From positions 73,094,401 to 73,158,400 of the forward strand of contig JAKGHH010000001.1 in the NCBI GenBank assembly GCA_022828595.1: a DNA stretch of 64,000 nucleotides, written 5' to 3'. The DNA comes from Nelumbo lutea (taxonomy: Eukaryota; Streptophyta; Magnoliopsida; Proteales; Nelumbonaceae). This document shows, in pieces, positions 11,571-23,592 of this stretch; position 1 is the stretch's first letter, and the number at the start of each line of letters is the position of its first letter. Made by a program: the position numbers and the translations under genes. Under the pieces are notes generated by a model. That model made no database searches, was not told the origin of the DNA, and saw only the letters and a program-made list of their open reading frames with translations.

Positions 11571-11756
11571 CTAAGATGTGAAAGATAAGATTGTAGATCC
11601 CTGAACAGTTTAAAAGCAGAGATCCAGGCAATATTAGTTGCCACCAACAAATATAAAGAACTTGATAAATTCAGTGGGCATAAATGACTAAGATGTAAAA
11701 TATAAAGATTGTAAAAGCCCTGAACTGTGCAAAAGCAGAGAGCAGGTAATATTAGT
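11528..11756 (-). repeat. About 115-bp imperfect tandem duplication at the 5' side of the membrane-protein gene
   Basis: The segment 11528-11640, which holds the splice acceptor and the 5' part of exon 11570-11459, is repeated at 11641-11756 with about 80 percent identity. Shared words include ATATAAAGAACTTG, ACTAAGATGT and AAAAGCAGAG. The upstream copy keeps an acceptor-like TTTACATCTTAG, but its exon part is decayed. Confidence 0.8.
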
Positions 11757-11779
11757 TACTTTCCTTGATCTGTATTACC

Positions 11780-12066
11780 TATGGTTTTTAAAACCGACCC
11801 GGTGACCGAACCGGTTTACCAGGTTGAACGGTCTGGCTGTTCACACCAAACACTCGGCCCATTCTGAAAAATTTAAACAAAAATTTAAAAAAATAAAAAA
11901 GTCAAAACCGTTCGAACGGTTAACCGCCCGGTTCAGCGGTTCACTGACCAAAATCAACGGTTTTGGGGGGAAATCTGGTTTTGGGGGAAAATGGAACCGG
12001 TCACCTGACCGATTCCCGGTTTTTCTGGTCCGACCATCCAGTCCGGTCCGGTTTTGAAAACCATGG
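11780..12066. mobile_element. MITE-like element with ATGGTTTT...AAAACC inverted ends
   Basis: The left end TATGGTTTTTAAAACCGACC is mirrored at the right end (reverse complement CCATGGTTTTCAAAACCGGA). The interior is rich in CCGGTT/AACCGG words. About 287 bp, no coding capacity. A target duplication is unclear (TATTAC against TATTAT). Probably a non-autonomous hAT-type element in the upstream region of the membrane-protein gene. Confidence 0.7.
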
Positions 12067-13099
12067 TATTATCTGTTACATTCTTCAAAAAGGGGTAATA
12101 TTAGTTGCTACCAAGTTTACTAGATATCCAAAGGTGAGCTTTACATGAAACTCTAGTTATGAGAAATTATTATCTGAAATTTCAATATTGTCCCCTGTAA
12201 ATAAAAGTTAGAAAATAAAATCACTAGGTGCTCATCTATCTTGGCATTTGATGTCAAAGGGAAAAATGAAATGAAAAATTAAATTATATGGTATAACTCA
12301 GAATGCATTAGGCATTTTCACATCAAACTCAATTATCTGCAAGACTACACGGTATGTTTCTCCAAAGAGAAGACTTTAGTTTCACAACAGAAACTTCTAA
12401 TAAAAAATAAAGGTAAAAAAATATCAATTGACTAATTTTCCTCAATAATTAAATTAAATGGTTCTAACTTCTAAGGAGCAGTTATGTATATGTTGGCTGT
12501 TACATGTTGATAGCAATCTTTTTAAAGGGAATACTTGCCCACAAGGCCACAACAAAAGTCTTAGAATTTGGCAATCTCAAATACATAGTAGAGAATAGCC
12601 ACCTATTAACTATTCTTGTATTCCTACAAGGAGTAATTAATGGCACTGACACCTCAGCAAAAACCTTGCTTAGAACTCTGTGTCTCATGTTTCACCTAAG
12701 CATTTGCTTCTAAGAGTTGTTTTAAAATGGTCTTCTCTTCCCCCCCCACCCCTCTTTACTGTGTGTCTTACAGTGGAGGGGAGTAGTACTGGAATAGTGG
12801 AATGCAACATGACCTTATGTGCAGTCAATCAGTATAACTAATTGGTTTGAAGTTTGAACTCTTAACTGCAGTCTAACTCTTCTTACGTGAAAACTAAAGA
12901 TATATTATGATGAGGAGACCTATAAATGTAACATCTCAGAAGCAAAACGAGTATGGACCAGCATATATGCTTTGAAAGCTTATAATCCACCAAAGAGGCA
13001 TTGACTAAATTGTAAACATTCCTGATAATCTATTTACTTTACCACTAAAGTCTAAATCCACCCAAACCATGGTGACAAATATAACCCCCTGCAGAAAGT
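12067..13099. other. Gene-less A+T-rich stretch
   Basis: No conserved exon, RNA gene or element end seen. A short C-rich run lies at about 12740-12753. The missing first exon of the gene at 8885-11570 was looked for here without success. Confidence 0.5.
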
Positions 13100-14784
13100 T
13101 GAAATAATAGTTGGAAGGATTGGAGTCTATTTGGGAAGGAAAAAGTTGGTGTCTGACTATGCGGATTCTGGTGAAGGTTCAGTGGCTGCAAAGAAACCTA
13201 GAGGATCGGGTAAATCCCATCTTGTGCATGTTATCAAGGTATTCCCAATGCTAAAAGGACTTGTTGGGACCAGCCACAGTAATTAATATAAGAGAGCTTT
13301 CATTAGAAGAAAGGCTAATTCATATACACGAACCATAAGGTTCCTGATGAGATTAACTCTAGTGGCCAAAATAGTGGGGATGGAAGTTTCGACAAAGGGG
13401 AGTTGAAAAGAAATGAAGCCATAAAAGTGAAAGAAAAGGAAGGTAGTTGTGAAGCATTGGGGAATGATGGAGAGCTGAACAGAGGAATAGAGGAAAGGAG
13501 TAATGAAGGATTGGAGTTGGACATAAGGAAATTTTAGAGAGGGACATGGAAGTTGGAAAAGGTTTGGGTCTTTTTTTCTGGGTGGTGAGCCTTTTGCTTG
13601 AAGGGCTTTTGAGGAGTTTAAGAAAAAGGAGGAGAGCATATTTTTCAAGGCGTCTAGGTGATTCTGGGCAACACTGGGGCGCCTAGTCGCCAAGGCGATT
13701 AAAATTTTATAATATAAAAAACTAACTTTTGGCTAGTTCCCTAGTTTTATATACCATTCAGCATGCATATTAATTGAAAAATAGCAATTCTCTTTATTAA
13801 GAACATTAAATTTCCTCTAAAAATGCGACAAATCATCACATCTAAAAGATAAAAATCTATTACATATATTAATTTCATTAATTTCAAAAATAATACTACT
13901 ATAATAAGTATTTAATAGAGCAATTTCATATCAATTAGCAGCTAAAGAAGGTTATTAACTTTATATGATAAATATTCAAGATGGAAAGTAAAACAGAAAA
14001 AACAAGGATGGAGTTTCTGTTTTATTTAATTAGAGAGAGGGGGAGAATAGAAAAAAAAAGAACCTCTTTATAATTCTATTCTTTCTTTTTTTCTTTCTTT
14101 CTTTCTTTCTTTTTCTCTCCTCAAAACCCTTTGATCTTTTAAATTTCAATAGTAAAAAATTAAAACAAAGTATAGATGATATATATATAGCATACAATAA
14201 AGTGTATTAACACATACATTAATAAGATTCAATAATATAAATGATATAAAATGCACTCATCTTGTCATTTTTGTTGCCTAGGTAGGCACCTAGTTTCTAA
14301 AAGTCAAGGTGTTTGGGTGAAGCACCCAGCCAAGGGCGCCTAGTCGCCTAGGTGACGCCTTGACAACTATGGAGGATAATCGTAATAGTTCTATTCCAGA
14401 GGAAGGAGGAGAGGTGTGGAATGAGGAAGAGGGGCAGGTAGAGGTCCTAGACTTGGAAGATTAACAATGGGTGTTAAGAGGAGGTTGGGGATTTGTTCTT
14501 CATGTTTTTTTGTAAGGAGGTTGGATGTGTTGTTAGTTAAGGTTATTGGAGTTGTTATCTTGCTGAGTAAGTTTTTTGTTGCTTATGTTTGATTTCTAGA
14601 AGGAGGTGTTAGTTCTATTGTATGCTTTTGGCCTTCTTGGTATTTTGTTGTAAGGCTTAGTTGTATATTGGTGGTTTTTTTTTTATTTTTTTTTGGTGGG
14701 GGGGGGGGGGAGGGGGGTATGGAGTTATGGTTCTTATCTAAGGTGCTTTATCTCCATTTTTTCTTTTTAATGAAAATTTATTTT
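13100..14784 (+). other. Purine-rich LINE-like remnant interrupted by a MITE
   Basis: The plus strand reads as decayed coding sequence: KKLVSDYADSGEG..AAKKPRGS near 13140-13215, then a basic glutamate-rich part that resumes after the MITE at 14363 (EEGGEVWNEEEGQVEVLDLED). It ends in a pyrimidine-rich tail with a G-run at 14698-14717 and TTTTTAATGAAAATTTATT near 14765. The pattern suggests a LINE ORF1-like relic with its 3' end, but no diagnostic domain is visible. Confidence 0.3.
13646..14362. mobile_element. MITE-like element with CAAGGCGTC inverted ends
   Basis: Left end CAAGGCGTCTAGGTGA and right end (reverse complement) CAAGGCGTCACCTAGG form an imperfect inverted repeat, each followed by GGCGCCTAGTCGCC-type words. 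The 717-bp interior is A+T-rich with a TTTC-type microsatellite near 14085-14115. No coding capacity. A clear 8-bp target duplication was not found. Confidence 0.65.
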
Positions 14785-14955
14785 AGTAGAAAATAGAAAA
14801 CAGTAATCTGATTTGATATCTGTGATGGAAAAAAAAAGAGAGAGAAAAAGAAGTTTCTGTAGAGAAGAGAAGAGAGAAAGAGTAGAAAAGATGGGGAAAA
14901 GCCTTTTTTAAGATCTGGCCGCCCCATTCATTGTCTTATATACTCGTAAATAAAA

Positions 14956-16804
14956 GGGAAAATTTCTTAAAGTACCCTTATGGTTTACGAAATTGACTAA
15001 CTCTACACTTACTGTTTACATATTGTCTTAAAATACCCTTAAGTTGTCTAACAATTGTCTGAAACCTCCCTTACAGTTAACTTTCTGTCACACTCTGTTC
15101 ACATGTGATATCACATGACTGATTTTTTTAAATTACTAAAATACTCTTCCTCAACATCTTCTCAAAAGTGCTTTTTGTTGTGTATTTCACATTTGTTATC
15201 ACTACAACTGTCCCACCACCAAAGAAGACGTATATCATTCATATAGACAAGTCAGTGATACCAGATTCCTTTGCCGACCACTTCAAATGGTATGCATCTA
15301 TTGTTAAGTAACTTAAGTCAGTAGTGGCCAATCCTGACTCAGCAGAGGATGATAATATAGCAGGAGAAGCTGTGCAATGGATGATTTACAGTTATGAAAC
15401 AGCTTTTCATGGCTTTGTTGTCAGGCTTAGCGAAGAAGAAGCTAAGAGAATGGAAGAGGGACATGGTGCACTGGATGTATACCAGGAAACTGTCTACTAC
15501 CTACACACCACGAGGAGTCCAATGTTCTTGGGGCTTGAAAAGGAAGACAGTACTAGTGTCTGGTTTGATGCTTTGATTGATCATGATGTGGTAGTGGGAG
15601 TGCTGGATACAAGAATATGGCTGAAGGGTCCAACCTTCAATGATACAGGCATGAGTCCAATCTCTCCACATTAAGTTGAAAGGGTGCTTGTGAGATGAGC
15701 CGAGGCTTTACGAAACATAAATGCAATAGGAAGATTGTGGGTGCTTGGATCTTCTACCATGGCTATCAAGTGGCTTCCAAGAAGATCAACGAGCAAGATG
15801 AGTATAAAACGCCAAGAGATCAAGATGGACACCCTACCCATACTGCAGCCACCATTGTCGTCTCTCCTGTGGAAGGTGCAAACCTTCTGGGCTATGCTCG
15901 AGGGACAGACCGAGGAATGGCACCCAAGGCAAGAGTGGCAGCTTACAAGTAGGTTTGTTGGCATAGTGAGTGTTTCAACTCATATATTCTTTCAACAATC
16001 GACTGGACTGTGGCTGACGGTATTAACATCTTGTTGATCTCCCTAGGAGGCAGTGTCTTCCTATTATTGCAATAGTTTGTCAATAGCCACTTTCGGGGCA
16101 ATGGAGATGAGTGTTTTTGTTTCTTGCTCAGCAGGAAATGGAGGACCTGATCCCATCAATGTATCTCCATGGGTCACCATAGTTGGAGCGAACACCATGG
16201 ACATAGATTTCCCGTCATGGTAAAACTGGGGAATAGCCAGATTTTGCCTGGGGTCTCACTCTATAAAGGCTAGACATGCAGAACGGAGTCCAGCTGCAAC
16301 CAAGTCAGCTCTGATGACCACAGCTTATGTTCACGATAATACATACCACCCACTTAGAGACGCCTCAATCAATGCACCTTCTAATCCCCAACTGATCGTC
16401 ACTTCCAGAGTATGTTCCAACACCTTTTGCTAATGTTCTCTCCTAAACCAATTTCAACCTCAGAAGAACATTCAAAAATGTCCATTGTTGAGGCTTTTAC
16501 ACGTTCAGCGGAGAACTCTTTTTGCCTTGCAGTGATGGTTAGGATGAAGATTGAAAGAGGAAAGTAGTTCCTCTTCATCCTTCCAATGGACCCAGACTGT
16601 GTTACAGTTTTTGAAATTTTCCATTAGTTGGGTTTTATATTGAAATTTTGAAGAATAGTAGAGGATAAACTCGACATTCCATTTTTTTCTGTTAGTGTTT
16701 AATGGTGATGTCAATTGTTGGAGGGTACTTTAAGACAATATGTAAACAGTAAATGTAGAGTTAGTCAATTTCCTAAACCATAGGGGTACTTTAAGAAATT
16801 TACC
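14956..16804 (+). mobile_element. Pack-MULE carrying a subtilase gene fragment
   Basis: 1,849 bp. Terminal inverted repeats of about 83 bp (14956-15041 and 16722-16804), starting GGGAAAATTTCTTAAAGTAC on the left and GGTAAATTTCTTAAAGTACC at the right end on the other strand. A perfect 9-bp target duplication TAAATAAAA lies at 14947-14955 and 16805-16813, the hallmark of Mutator-like elements. The interior has no transposase but holds a decayed subtilisin-like protease fragment. It is non-autonomous and younger than copia element 2. Confidence 0.95.
15200..16420 (+). pseudogene. Captured subtilisin-like protease fragment (SBT1.3-like)
   Basis: Plus strand. The inhibitor I9 prodomain starts near 15215 (KKTYIIHIDKS), continues with MIYSYETAFHGF and LSEEEAKRMEEG, and reaches the HTTRSPMFLGLEKE junction. 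The peptidase S8 part follows: DHDVVVGVLDT with the catalytic aspartate near 15600, then after a frame change the region around catalytic histidine, where HGTHTA has become HPTHTA (15830-15850), then YARGTDRGMAPKARVAAYK. Further down are ATFGAMEM..FVSCSAGNGGPDPI with the oxyanion asparagine near 16140 and SPWVTIVGANTMD. An internal deletion then jumps to [12 protein letters not shown] near 16300, so the catalytic serine region is lost. The family is secreted, with roles in the apoplast; this copy has stops, frameshifts and no signal peptide. Family assignment is strong, the SBT1.3 subgroup likely. Confidence 0.88.
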
Positions 16805-16922
16805 TAAATAAAACTAATCACAATGACAAGTGTGCCCTTAATAGGGTAGCTGCTGCTAATCAACATAAAAACGATCTTAACAAATAGCATAAACTAATGG
16901 GCCTTGGGACCAATAACACTAA

Positions 16923-18280
16923 CTAAAGCTTATAAACAAGAATGAACATAAACAACTTAATCTTAACACTCCCCTTCAAGTTGGGAGTAGATGTCAGACA
17001 TTCCTGTAGACCATGTTCAAGCTTGTTTCTTGCAATTCCTTTTGTGAGAACATCAGCTAGTTGTAAGTCAGATGCAACATATGGTAGGCACACTTCTCCA
17101 GATGCCACCCTTTCTCATATAAAATGTCTATCAACTTCTATATGCTTTGTCCTATCATGTTGAACTGGGTTATGAGCAATTTAATTACTGTTTGATTATC
17201 ACAGTACAACATCATAGGTTCTTCATCAACTCCAAATATCTCCTAATGAGGACCGAACCTAGAGAAGCTCTGAAACACCATGTGCCACAATGCAAACTCC
17301 TTATCTAAATCTCCTGTCATCTAGACACCCTGCCCAATCAGCATTTGTGTAAGCTTCTAGCTCCAATGTCCATGATTAGCAAACGATAAACTTCTGTCTG
17401 GGTGTCCTTTCAAATAGGCAAGTATCTTGTCAATGGCTTCCCAGTACTAAACTCGTGGGGCATGTATGTACTAACTCATCATACTAACCACATAGTAGAC
17501 ATTTAGTCATGCCATGCATAAGTATAGAAACCAACCCACCAAACTCTAGCACCTCCCATCATCCTTCACTAGCTCACAATCTAAAGCATTAATTCTATGG
17601 TTATGATCAATGGGCGTATCAGTAGGCTTTACCCCAACGTTTCATGTCTCCTATAGTAGATCCAACACATACTTCCTCTAGGAAATGAAGGTCCCACGTT
17701 TGGACCTTGCCACCTCAATGCCCAGAAAATACTTTAACTCCCCATGGTCTTTAATCTCAAACCCTCGGTGTAGGTTCCTCTTTCAATCTCACTCAGGTCA
17801 TTCCCTGTGAGTCTATGACTTCAATGTCATCCACATACACTATCAACATTGGCATCAATGATCCCCTTCTCTTCACAAAGTATGATCAAACTGGGTTTGA
17901 ACATAGCTAAATACAATCAATGCACTCCTAAACTTGTCAAACCATGCTTTAGGTGATTGTTTCAAACCATATAAAGACTTCTTTAATTTGCATACATTTC
18001 CTTAGGCCATATCACTATAAAAACCAACTAGAAGGTCTAGGTACACCTCCTAAAAATCTCCATTAAAAAAAGCATTCTTCACTTCAAGTAGATCCACAAC
18101 TTCTCATATCTGATTTTTAATCAAGACTTCCATTTCCTATTGCATAGCTATCTTACACTCAGGTTTGGAGAGAGCCTCACTAGCAGTCCTGAATATAGAC
18201 ACAAAGTCAAGGAAAGAAATAAAATGCTCGGTATGAGAGAGATAACCAACTGTAAGAAAGATGATGTGAGATACAATGGG
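16923..18280 (-). pseudogene. copia 2 reverse transcriptase and RNase H, heavily decayed
   Basis: The RNase H end at 16923-17108 reads SGEVCLPYVASDLQLADVLTKGI on the minus strand. Between 17110 and 18280 the nucleotide sequence still lines up with copia RT in order (for example the YVDD region near 17830-17850 and the [10 protein letters not shown] region near 17945-17985), but every frame is interrupted. No product possible. Confidence 0.75.
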
Positions 18281-18499
18281 TTGTGCACTTTCTCTTCCTC
18301 TTTTGGAGTGTAACTGGAAGATCTAGGTCATCTACAATGATGTTAGGAACGGGAGTGATAGTATTAATAGGAACTAAAACATTAGAGGGAGCAAAAGGCA
18401 TACCTAGGTCTATGTCACCCAAACCTAGAATCTCAAATGAGCCAATAAGAAGTGGCATGGGTTCCTCTGTTGTGGAATCAACCTCCCTGTGTTGTCTTA

Positions 18500-19490
18500 G
18501 ATGTTGTGGTGTAAAAAACTAAGAAGCAGGACGTAGCAGAGAAAGCAAAGTAGGTGGAGCAAGGTTAGACATTGGAGTAGGCAAAGGAGTTGGAGCAGGA
18601 AGTGGTATGTGTTGCTCACTTCCTTCCCCAAAGCAAGACACCCTGAAAAGAAAGGTATGGACTCAAAGAAAGTAACATCCATGGTGACATACCAACTCCC
18701 TGACATCGGATCATGACAATAATACCCCTTCTAAATTCCTGCATACCCAAGGAATACACACGTCTTTGCTTTATGGTCCAACTTCGAGCCATGAGGACCG
18801 AAGATATGGGGAAAACATACACATCCAAATACCCTCAAAGGAACATGAAACATCTCCCCCTCAAGAAAAATAAGGCTGAAAGGAGTAGCATATACAAGAA
18901 CACAAGAGGGTACCTGATTAACCAAGAAGACTATTGTGAGAATTGCATCACCCCAAAAACAAACTGGAACTGTGGACCTCACCATGATACTTCTTGCCAC
19001 TTCCACAATGTGTCTGTTCTTCCTTTCTACTATACCATTTTGTTGCAGAGTATATGTACAATTGCTCTAATGGACTACTCCATGCTCTAATAAATAAGAT
19101 GCTAGGTTTTTTTCATAAGCATTCCCTAGCATTATCTAATATAAACACCTTAATCCATACTCCAAACCGCGTCAACACCATTTGATGGACATGGAACTAT
19201 TGTACCAAGCCAGGTACCTCATCATGAGATCTCATCAAATATACCCATGAATATCGTGAATAATCATCCAAAAGCATAAGAAAATAACGGTAACCACCCA
19301 TAGAAGGAACATGATGTCGTCTCCAAACATCAGTATGAGCAATGTCAAAAATTGAAAAACATTTTTCATTACTTGCCTTAAAAGAATGTCTACAATGTTT
19401 TCTAGGTTGACAACCCTTGCACTCCAAATTGGACAACTTAATAGACTCAAACAGCTTTGGAAATAAAAAACGCAAAGAACCAAAAGGCAA
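18500..19490 (-). pseudogene. copia 2 integrase, broken
   Basis: Pieces in order on the minus strand: FDIAHTDVWRRHHVPSMGG and YSRYSWVYLMRSHDEVP (19200-19350, first Asp region), then MEVARSIMV and PVCFWGDAILTIVFLVNQVPS (about 18900-19006), then VFGCVCFPHIFGPHGSKLDHKAKTCVFLGYA (18730-18830) and a final W/YVTMDVTFFES-like block (18660-18700). The segment with the second Asp and the Glu (about 19010-19190) is frameshifted. Confidence 0.8.
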
Positions 19491-20945
19491 ATGTCTTAAC
19501 CAATTATGCCAAAGAATAAACTAACCCACTGGCTCTAACTCATTACCTCCTACTGACATGATGACTTAGATGACTAAGAAGCACATCAAGGAGGTAGACT
19601 CCATTCACTTTACGACCATTCCCAATTGTCCTCTTTGACTCCAGATCTTGCAAAACACAATGACCAGGAGAAAAAAAGTACTAAACAATTCAATTTGTTT
19701 TGTCAAACTACTCAAAGATAAAAGATTAGTACTCAATCTAGGGACATGCAGTACAGAAGGCAGAGTAATGGTATTAGTTATTTTGACGGACCCCTTCCCA
19801 ACAATGGGAACATGGGAACCATCAGATATAGAGGCTTTATCTCTACCATAACAAAGGTGGTAATGTGGTATAAAGAGAAAATGGTAGAAATATTGGGCAT
19901 ACGTTCTGAGGCTCCTAAGTGTATAATCCAGGGAGGTCCCCCTTACCTGTGGTGGAAGCATAGTTTGCAGTTGCATAAGAACTACTTGTATGTGCAAATG
20001 AAGTACAATGACTAACTCCTTGTCCACTTGCACTTTGTAGTCCACCTAGTGAAGAACTAGAACTAGTTGTATCTCTTTGACTTAGAAACTACTCATATCT
20101 CTCCAACTCGGCCCTAACTACAGATGATGCAACTGACTCCAAAAAATTGTGGTAGGTGGTCCGGATAAGTCACCAATCATTGCCATATAGTCACAGATCA
20201 AGTCCTTGTCCTCCTTCCTAGCATCACCACCACTCTTATCCCCACCAAGCTTAGGTTTCACTGTACGAATCATAGCAGACTGCTAAATATTTAAGTTCCT
20301 CATCATTACATTCCTCCTACTCTCCAGACACAAAGGCATATGCTTGAGGGAGAATTACACTATCACGAGAAAGAATATGTTATGCAATATCATACTCTGG
20401 GTTGAGTCCCGCTAGAAACTCAAAACACCCTATTCTTCTCTACAAGGTAGCTACACCTTTACTACATTCCCAAACCATAGTCTCAAAATGATCTATCTCA
20501 TGCCATAAGGCTTTGAGGGATGAAAAATAAATTGCAATAGAATTATCTCCCTACCTAGTAGCAATCACTTGATTCCTCAACTGGTAAGCCCTAGCAACAT
20601 TCTCGCTCTGTGAGTAAGTCCCTACAACTCCATCTCGGATCTCCTTAGCTGTGGGTAACATAGAATTGCATAGTCAGGTCATCACCATGTAATTCTCTTG
20701 CACCCACCGGGAAGAGTTAGTCTCAGATTTCTTCCCTTCACCAATGACATACCCCAAACTTCCATGAGCACCAATAGTCATTTTGGTTGATTGTGAACAT
20801 TCCAAATAGTCTGTACCATCCAACTTAATTGTAGTGATGGTCCATGTCCCAAAAGGGTCACTAGCACCTCCTTTACCTAGTCTCAATTCACTAGTAGACT
20901 TGTACTCAACTCCACTGCCCCCCATAATTCCCAAAATAGTTTAGA
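19491..20945 (-). pseudogene. copia 2 gag, protease and pre-integrase remains
   Basis: The block 19605-20045 reads in fragments: ISDGSHVPIVGKGSV, TLPSVLHVPRLSTNLLSLSSL and CKIWSQRGQLG, the part between protease and pre-integrase. Gag starts near 20934 with a glycine/serine leader, then WTITTIKLDGTDYLEC. The middle of gag (20046-20670) has only scattered matches. The protease active site was not seen intact. Confidence 0.75.
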
Positions 20946-21389
20946 AAAAACAATTGTGGATTAGGAAAACAGATTTTTCTCCTTTAGAGGCCTCAACCAA
21001 CCTTCTGGTACCCAAAAGCCTCCGCCCACAAAGATTCTTATCTCTGTGGGAGCCAATAAAAACAGGAGAAAAGGTTGTCACTCCCTCCAGAGACCTCAGA
21101 AAACTCCAGAACTTGAACAGCCCCCTTCAGAAAACACCAAGGAGCCTAAGAAATCCTAAGTGCTCCTTCCTAGGTCAAAATTAAAGAGTCCTACTGTAAT
21201 CAGGACTCTTCTTCCCCCAGTTCTTCATGGTTTCGATGACCAACCCTAGATCTGACATACAGGGTTCTAGATCCACCAAAAAAATCCAAGAACCAAGCAC
21301 TTTTAAAGTCTTTGATCAGCTCTCTAACTCACCACGCAGTCGGCTGATCTAGGGCTACATGATGGAAGACTCAAAAGATCCCAAAAGAT

Positions 21390-21401
21390 GCTCCGATACC
21401 A
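21390..21401 (-). other. Primer binding site of copia element 2
   Basis: Minus strand TGGTATCGGAGC, directly next to the LTR, one base different from the usual Met-tRNA match. Confidence 0.9.
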
Positions 21402-21722
21402 AGTAGAAAATAGAAAACAGCAATCCGATTTGATATCTGTGATAGAGAAGAAAGAGAAAAAGAAGTTACTGTAGAGAAGAGAAGAAGAGAAAGAGTAGAA
21501 AAGATGGGGAAAATCCTTTTCTTAGATCTGGCTACCCCATTCATTCTTATATACTCAAATAAAACAAATTATAATGACAGGTATGCCCTTAATAGGACGG
21601 CTGCCACTAATCAACATAAAAACAGTCTTAACAAATAGCATAAACTAATGGGCCTTGAGCCCAATAACACTAACTAAAGCTTATAAACAAGAAAGAACAT
21701 AAACAACAGCTGAATCTCAACA
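21402..21722 (-). repeat. 5' LTR of copia element 2
   Basis: 321 bp, bounded by the primer site on the left and the ATTTT target duplication on the right. Matches the two halves of 14785-16968. Confidence 0.92.
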
Positions 21723-21727
21723 ATTTT

Positions 21728-22577
21728 TATTACAAAAAAAATGGTTCCATGACTCTTTTTTTGGTAATGGTGGTTCCATTGACATTACTTGACAAGGATA
21801 TTTTCCTCAAAGGTCCAAGATAATTCCCATGGAAGTGGCATGCCATAGTAATACCTGATTGTGGTTAGAAATAGGCAAAAATTCCCACATTCTTTTGTAC
21901 AAGGTCAGGTAAAGAAGTCTAAGAAACAAGAATTTGATTAGCTACTTAAAATGTAGGAAGATTAATAGGCAAGACTATGGAATTAGTAGGCATAATGAAG
22001 AGAAAAATTAGTATAACAATCTTATAAGAAACTAAATGAAGGGGGGAGGGGAAGATAAAGAAATTGGTGGCTATAAATTACATTACATAGAAGTAAATAA
22101 TAGAAATGGAGTAGCAGTAGTAGTGGAAAGGATATCAAAAATGAAAATGTAAATGTTAAAATGATACTAGTGTAGAATTTGCAACAACTTATGATATGGC
22201 AATAGCAAATAAAAGGGTCATTACCCTTTTTTTGAAAGGTAAAGGTAAAGTTGTATTATAAATTGAGTATGAACATATATAAAACCACCCCTTCAAGGTG
22301 AAGGAGACAACCACAGCCACTGAATGGACTTTCCAAGCTATCAATCATGTAGAAGTTCACAAGTCCCTCCCAGCCTCCATTCTCCAACCCAACCCAACGA
22401 TCTGACTCCAATGATACACACATATTGAAAACATAGATCACTAAACTCTAATACCATGTGATTGACCACAAAAAGGAAGAAACATAAATTTATGCTATTT
22501 TAGACCATAAATTTCCTTCCTCAACTTGCACACTTTTCCTACTATATAGCAGCTAGAAGAAAACCTAAGTCAATCAC
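21728..22577. other. Gene-less stretch with a repeated primer-site motif
   Basis: No gene seen. The motif CTAATACCATGTGATTGACC occurs at about 22449 and again at about 22580; its minus strand contains TGGTATTAG, a primer-site-like word. This suggests debris of a small LTR element. Confidence 0.4.
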
Positions 22578-22931
22578 AGCTCTAATACCATGTGATTGAC
22601 CACAAAAAGGAACAAAAAAATAGCATAGAAAACTAAAGGAAAAATATCTGAGAACTTGTAATCTGTGTTTAGAAGAAAGAAGAGTTGAAAAGAGAAGGAA
22701 AAGTGGGAACAATAGGACTGTGGCAGTTAGAGAATTCTGTTTCTCAATCAATCTCTAACAGCTGCTCCTTACTTTATTATAAATATAATGGTGGAAATTA
22801 CAAGTGTACCATCATTTAAGTAATGACTAATGAGGCATACAAACATTAAAAAAAAAAGAAGAAGAAAAAGACGAATCTATCATGCCACTTAATTGGTTAA
22901 TAAAAACAAGCTAAAACATAGCTTCCAACAA
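22578..22931 (-). repeat. Probable solitary LTR with adjacent primer site
   Basis: On the minus strand the stretch runs from TGTTGGAAGCTATG (near 22931) to GGTCAATCACA (near 22588) and is followed by TGGTATTAGAGC, a Met-tRNA primer-site form. A TATA-like TATATTTATAAT lies near 22780. No partner LTR was identified, so the call is tentative. Confidence 0.45.
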
Positions 22932-22981
22932 TGCCTATCTTTTTATGTCTATCTATCATGCCACCTAATTGGTTAATAAAA

Positions 22982-23592
22982 GATGAGTTAACCAATTTAC
23001 TTTTATTATTTAGAGGGGATGACATTGTAATTTAGCTTTGATTTGATTACATAATATATAAAGAGATCTGGATGATCAGAAAACTAATTTTTCTAATGTC
23101 CAAAGAACCAAACCGGGCACAAAACCGGAGAAGGGAGAGGTTCAACTGGGGTCAAACTGTTATGATGTGGCATATGCATATATATACTGCGGGTCATATA
23201 AATACTATATATAATATATTTTACAACTTTTCATATATTTAAATATGGTGGATGGATGGAAAGATCCTTAATTTTTAAAGCAAATTACTAGGGTTCAAGT
23301 CTCTTAATTTACATTTTCTTTAAAATACATGTGTAATAAACTAATATGTACAATAAAGAGTCATTAATTAACACAAGTAATGAGGTGGATTAGTGGTAAT
23401 TAAGCAAGGATTTTTAGCTTTGACAACCCCTGATATTTGTGAAAAGGCCAACTTTGACCTTAAAGAATTAAAGGGCCATTTTAGACCTCAACCTAATTGA
23501 AAAGGCCACCATTAGCCCAAAAACACACAGTGTTAGTGACATTGTTCACAATTCGTTAAATAATGAATAAAATAATAAAAAATGCTGATGTG
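22982..23592 (+). repeat. Left arm of the 610-bp terminal inverted repeat
   Basis: Pairs with 24610-25219. Shared landmarks in order: TTAACCAATTTACTTTTATT, GAGATCTGGATGATCA, CATATGCATATATATACT, TGGTGGATGGATGGAAAG, GTACAATAAAGAGTCATTA and AAGGCCAACTTTGACC. Confidence 0.9.

Larger units (their letters stand above)
14785..16968 (-). repeat. 3' LTR of copia element 2, split by a MULE
   Basis: The LTR consists of 14785-14955 and 16814-16968; between them lies the MULE (14956-16804) plus the second copy of its target duplication (16805-16813). Joined, it is about the length of the 321-bp partner at 21402-21722. The polypurine tract TTGAAGGGGAG (minus strand) abuts it at 16969-16979. Confidence 0.92.
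14785..21722 (-). mobile_element. Second Ty1/copia retrotransposon, decayed, with a nested MULE in its 3' LTR
   Basis: LTRs at 14785-16968 (split) and 21402-21722, a target duplication ATTTT at 14780-14784 and 21723-21727, a Met-tRNA type primer site and a polypurine tract define a full element on the minus strand. The LTR ends are TGTTRAG...TTCTACT. Gag, protease, integrase, RT and RNase H traces appear in copia order. LTRs differ by roughly 10 percent in the stretch I compared (16814-16968 against the matching part), and every coding block is broken, so it is older than copia element 1. Confidence 0.9.

Noticed and set aside
11075..11650. Reading the two 5' exons of the membrane-protein gene as one 191-codon exon
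   Set aside because: The stretch 11458-11381 is open by chance but is bounded by a GT donor and AG acceptor in phase; homologues as I know them go from HLW.F.VT straight to SRLSPFAN.
13283..13693. 136-residue minus-strand ORF
   Set aside because: Composition mirrors purine-rich sequence on the other strand and it runs into the MITE end; no domain seen.
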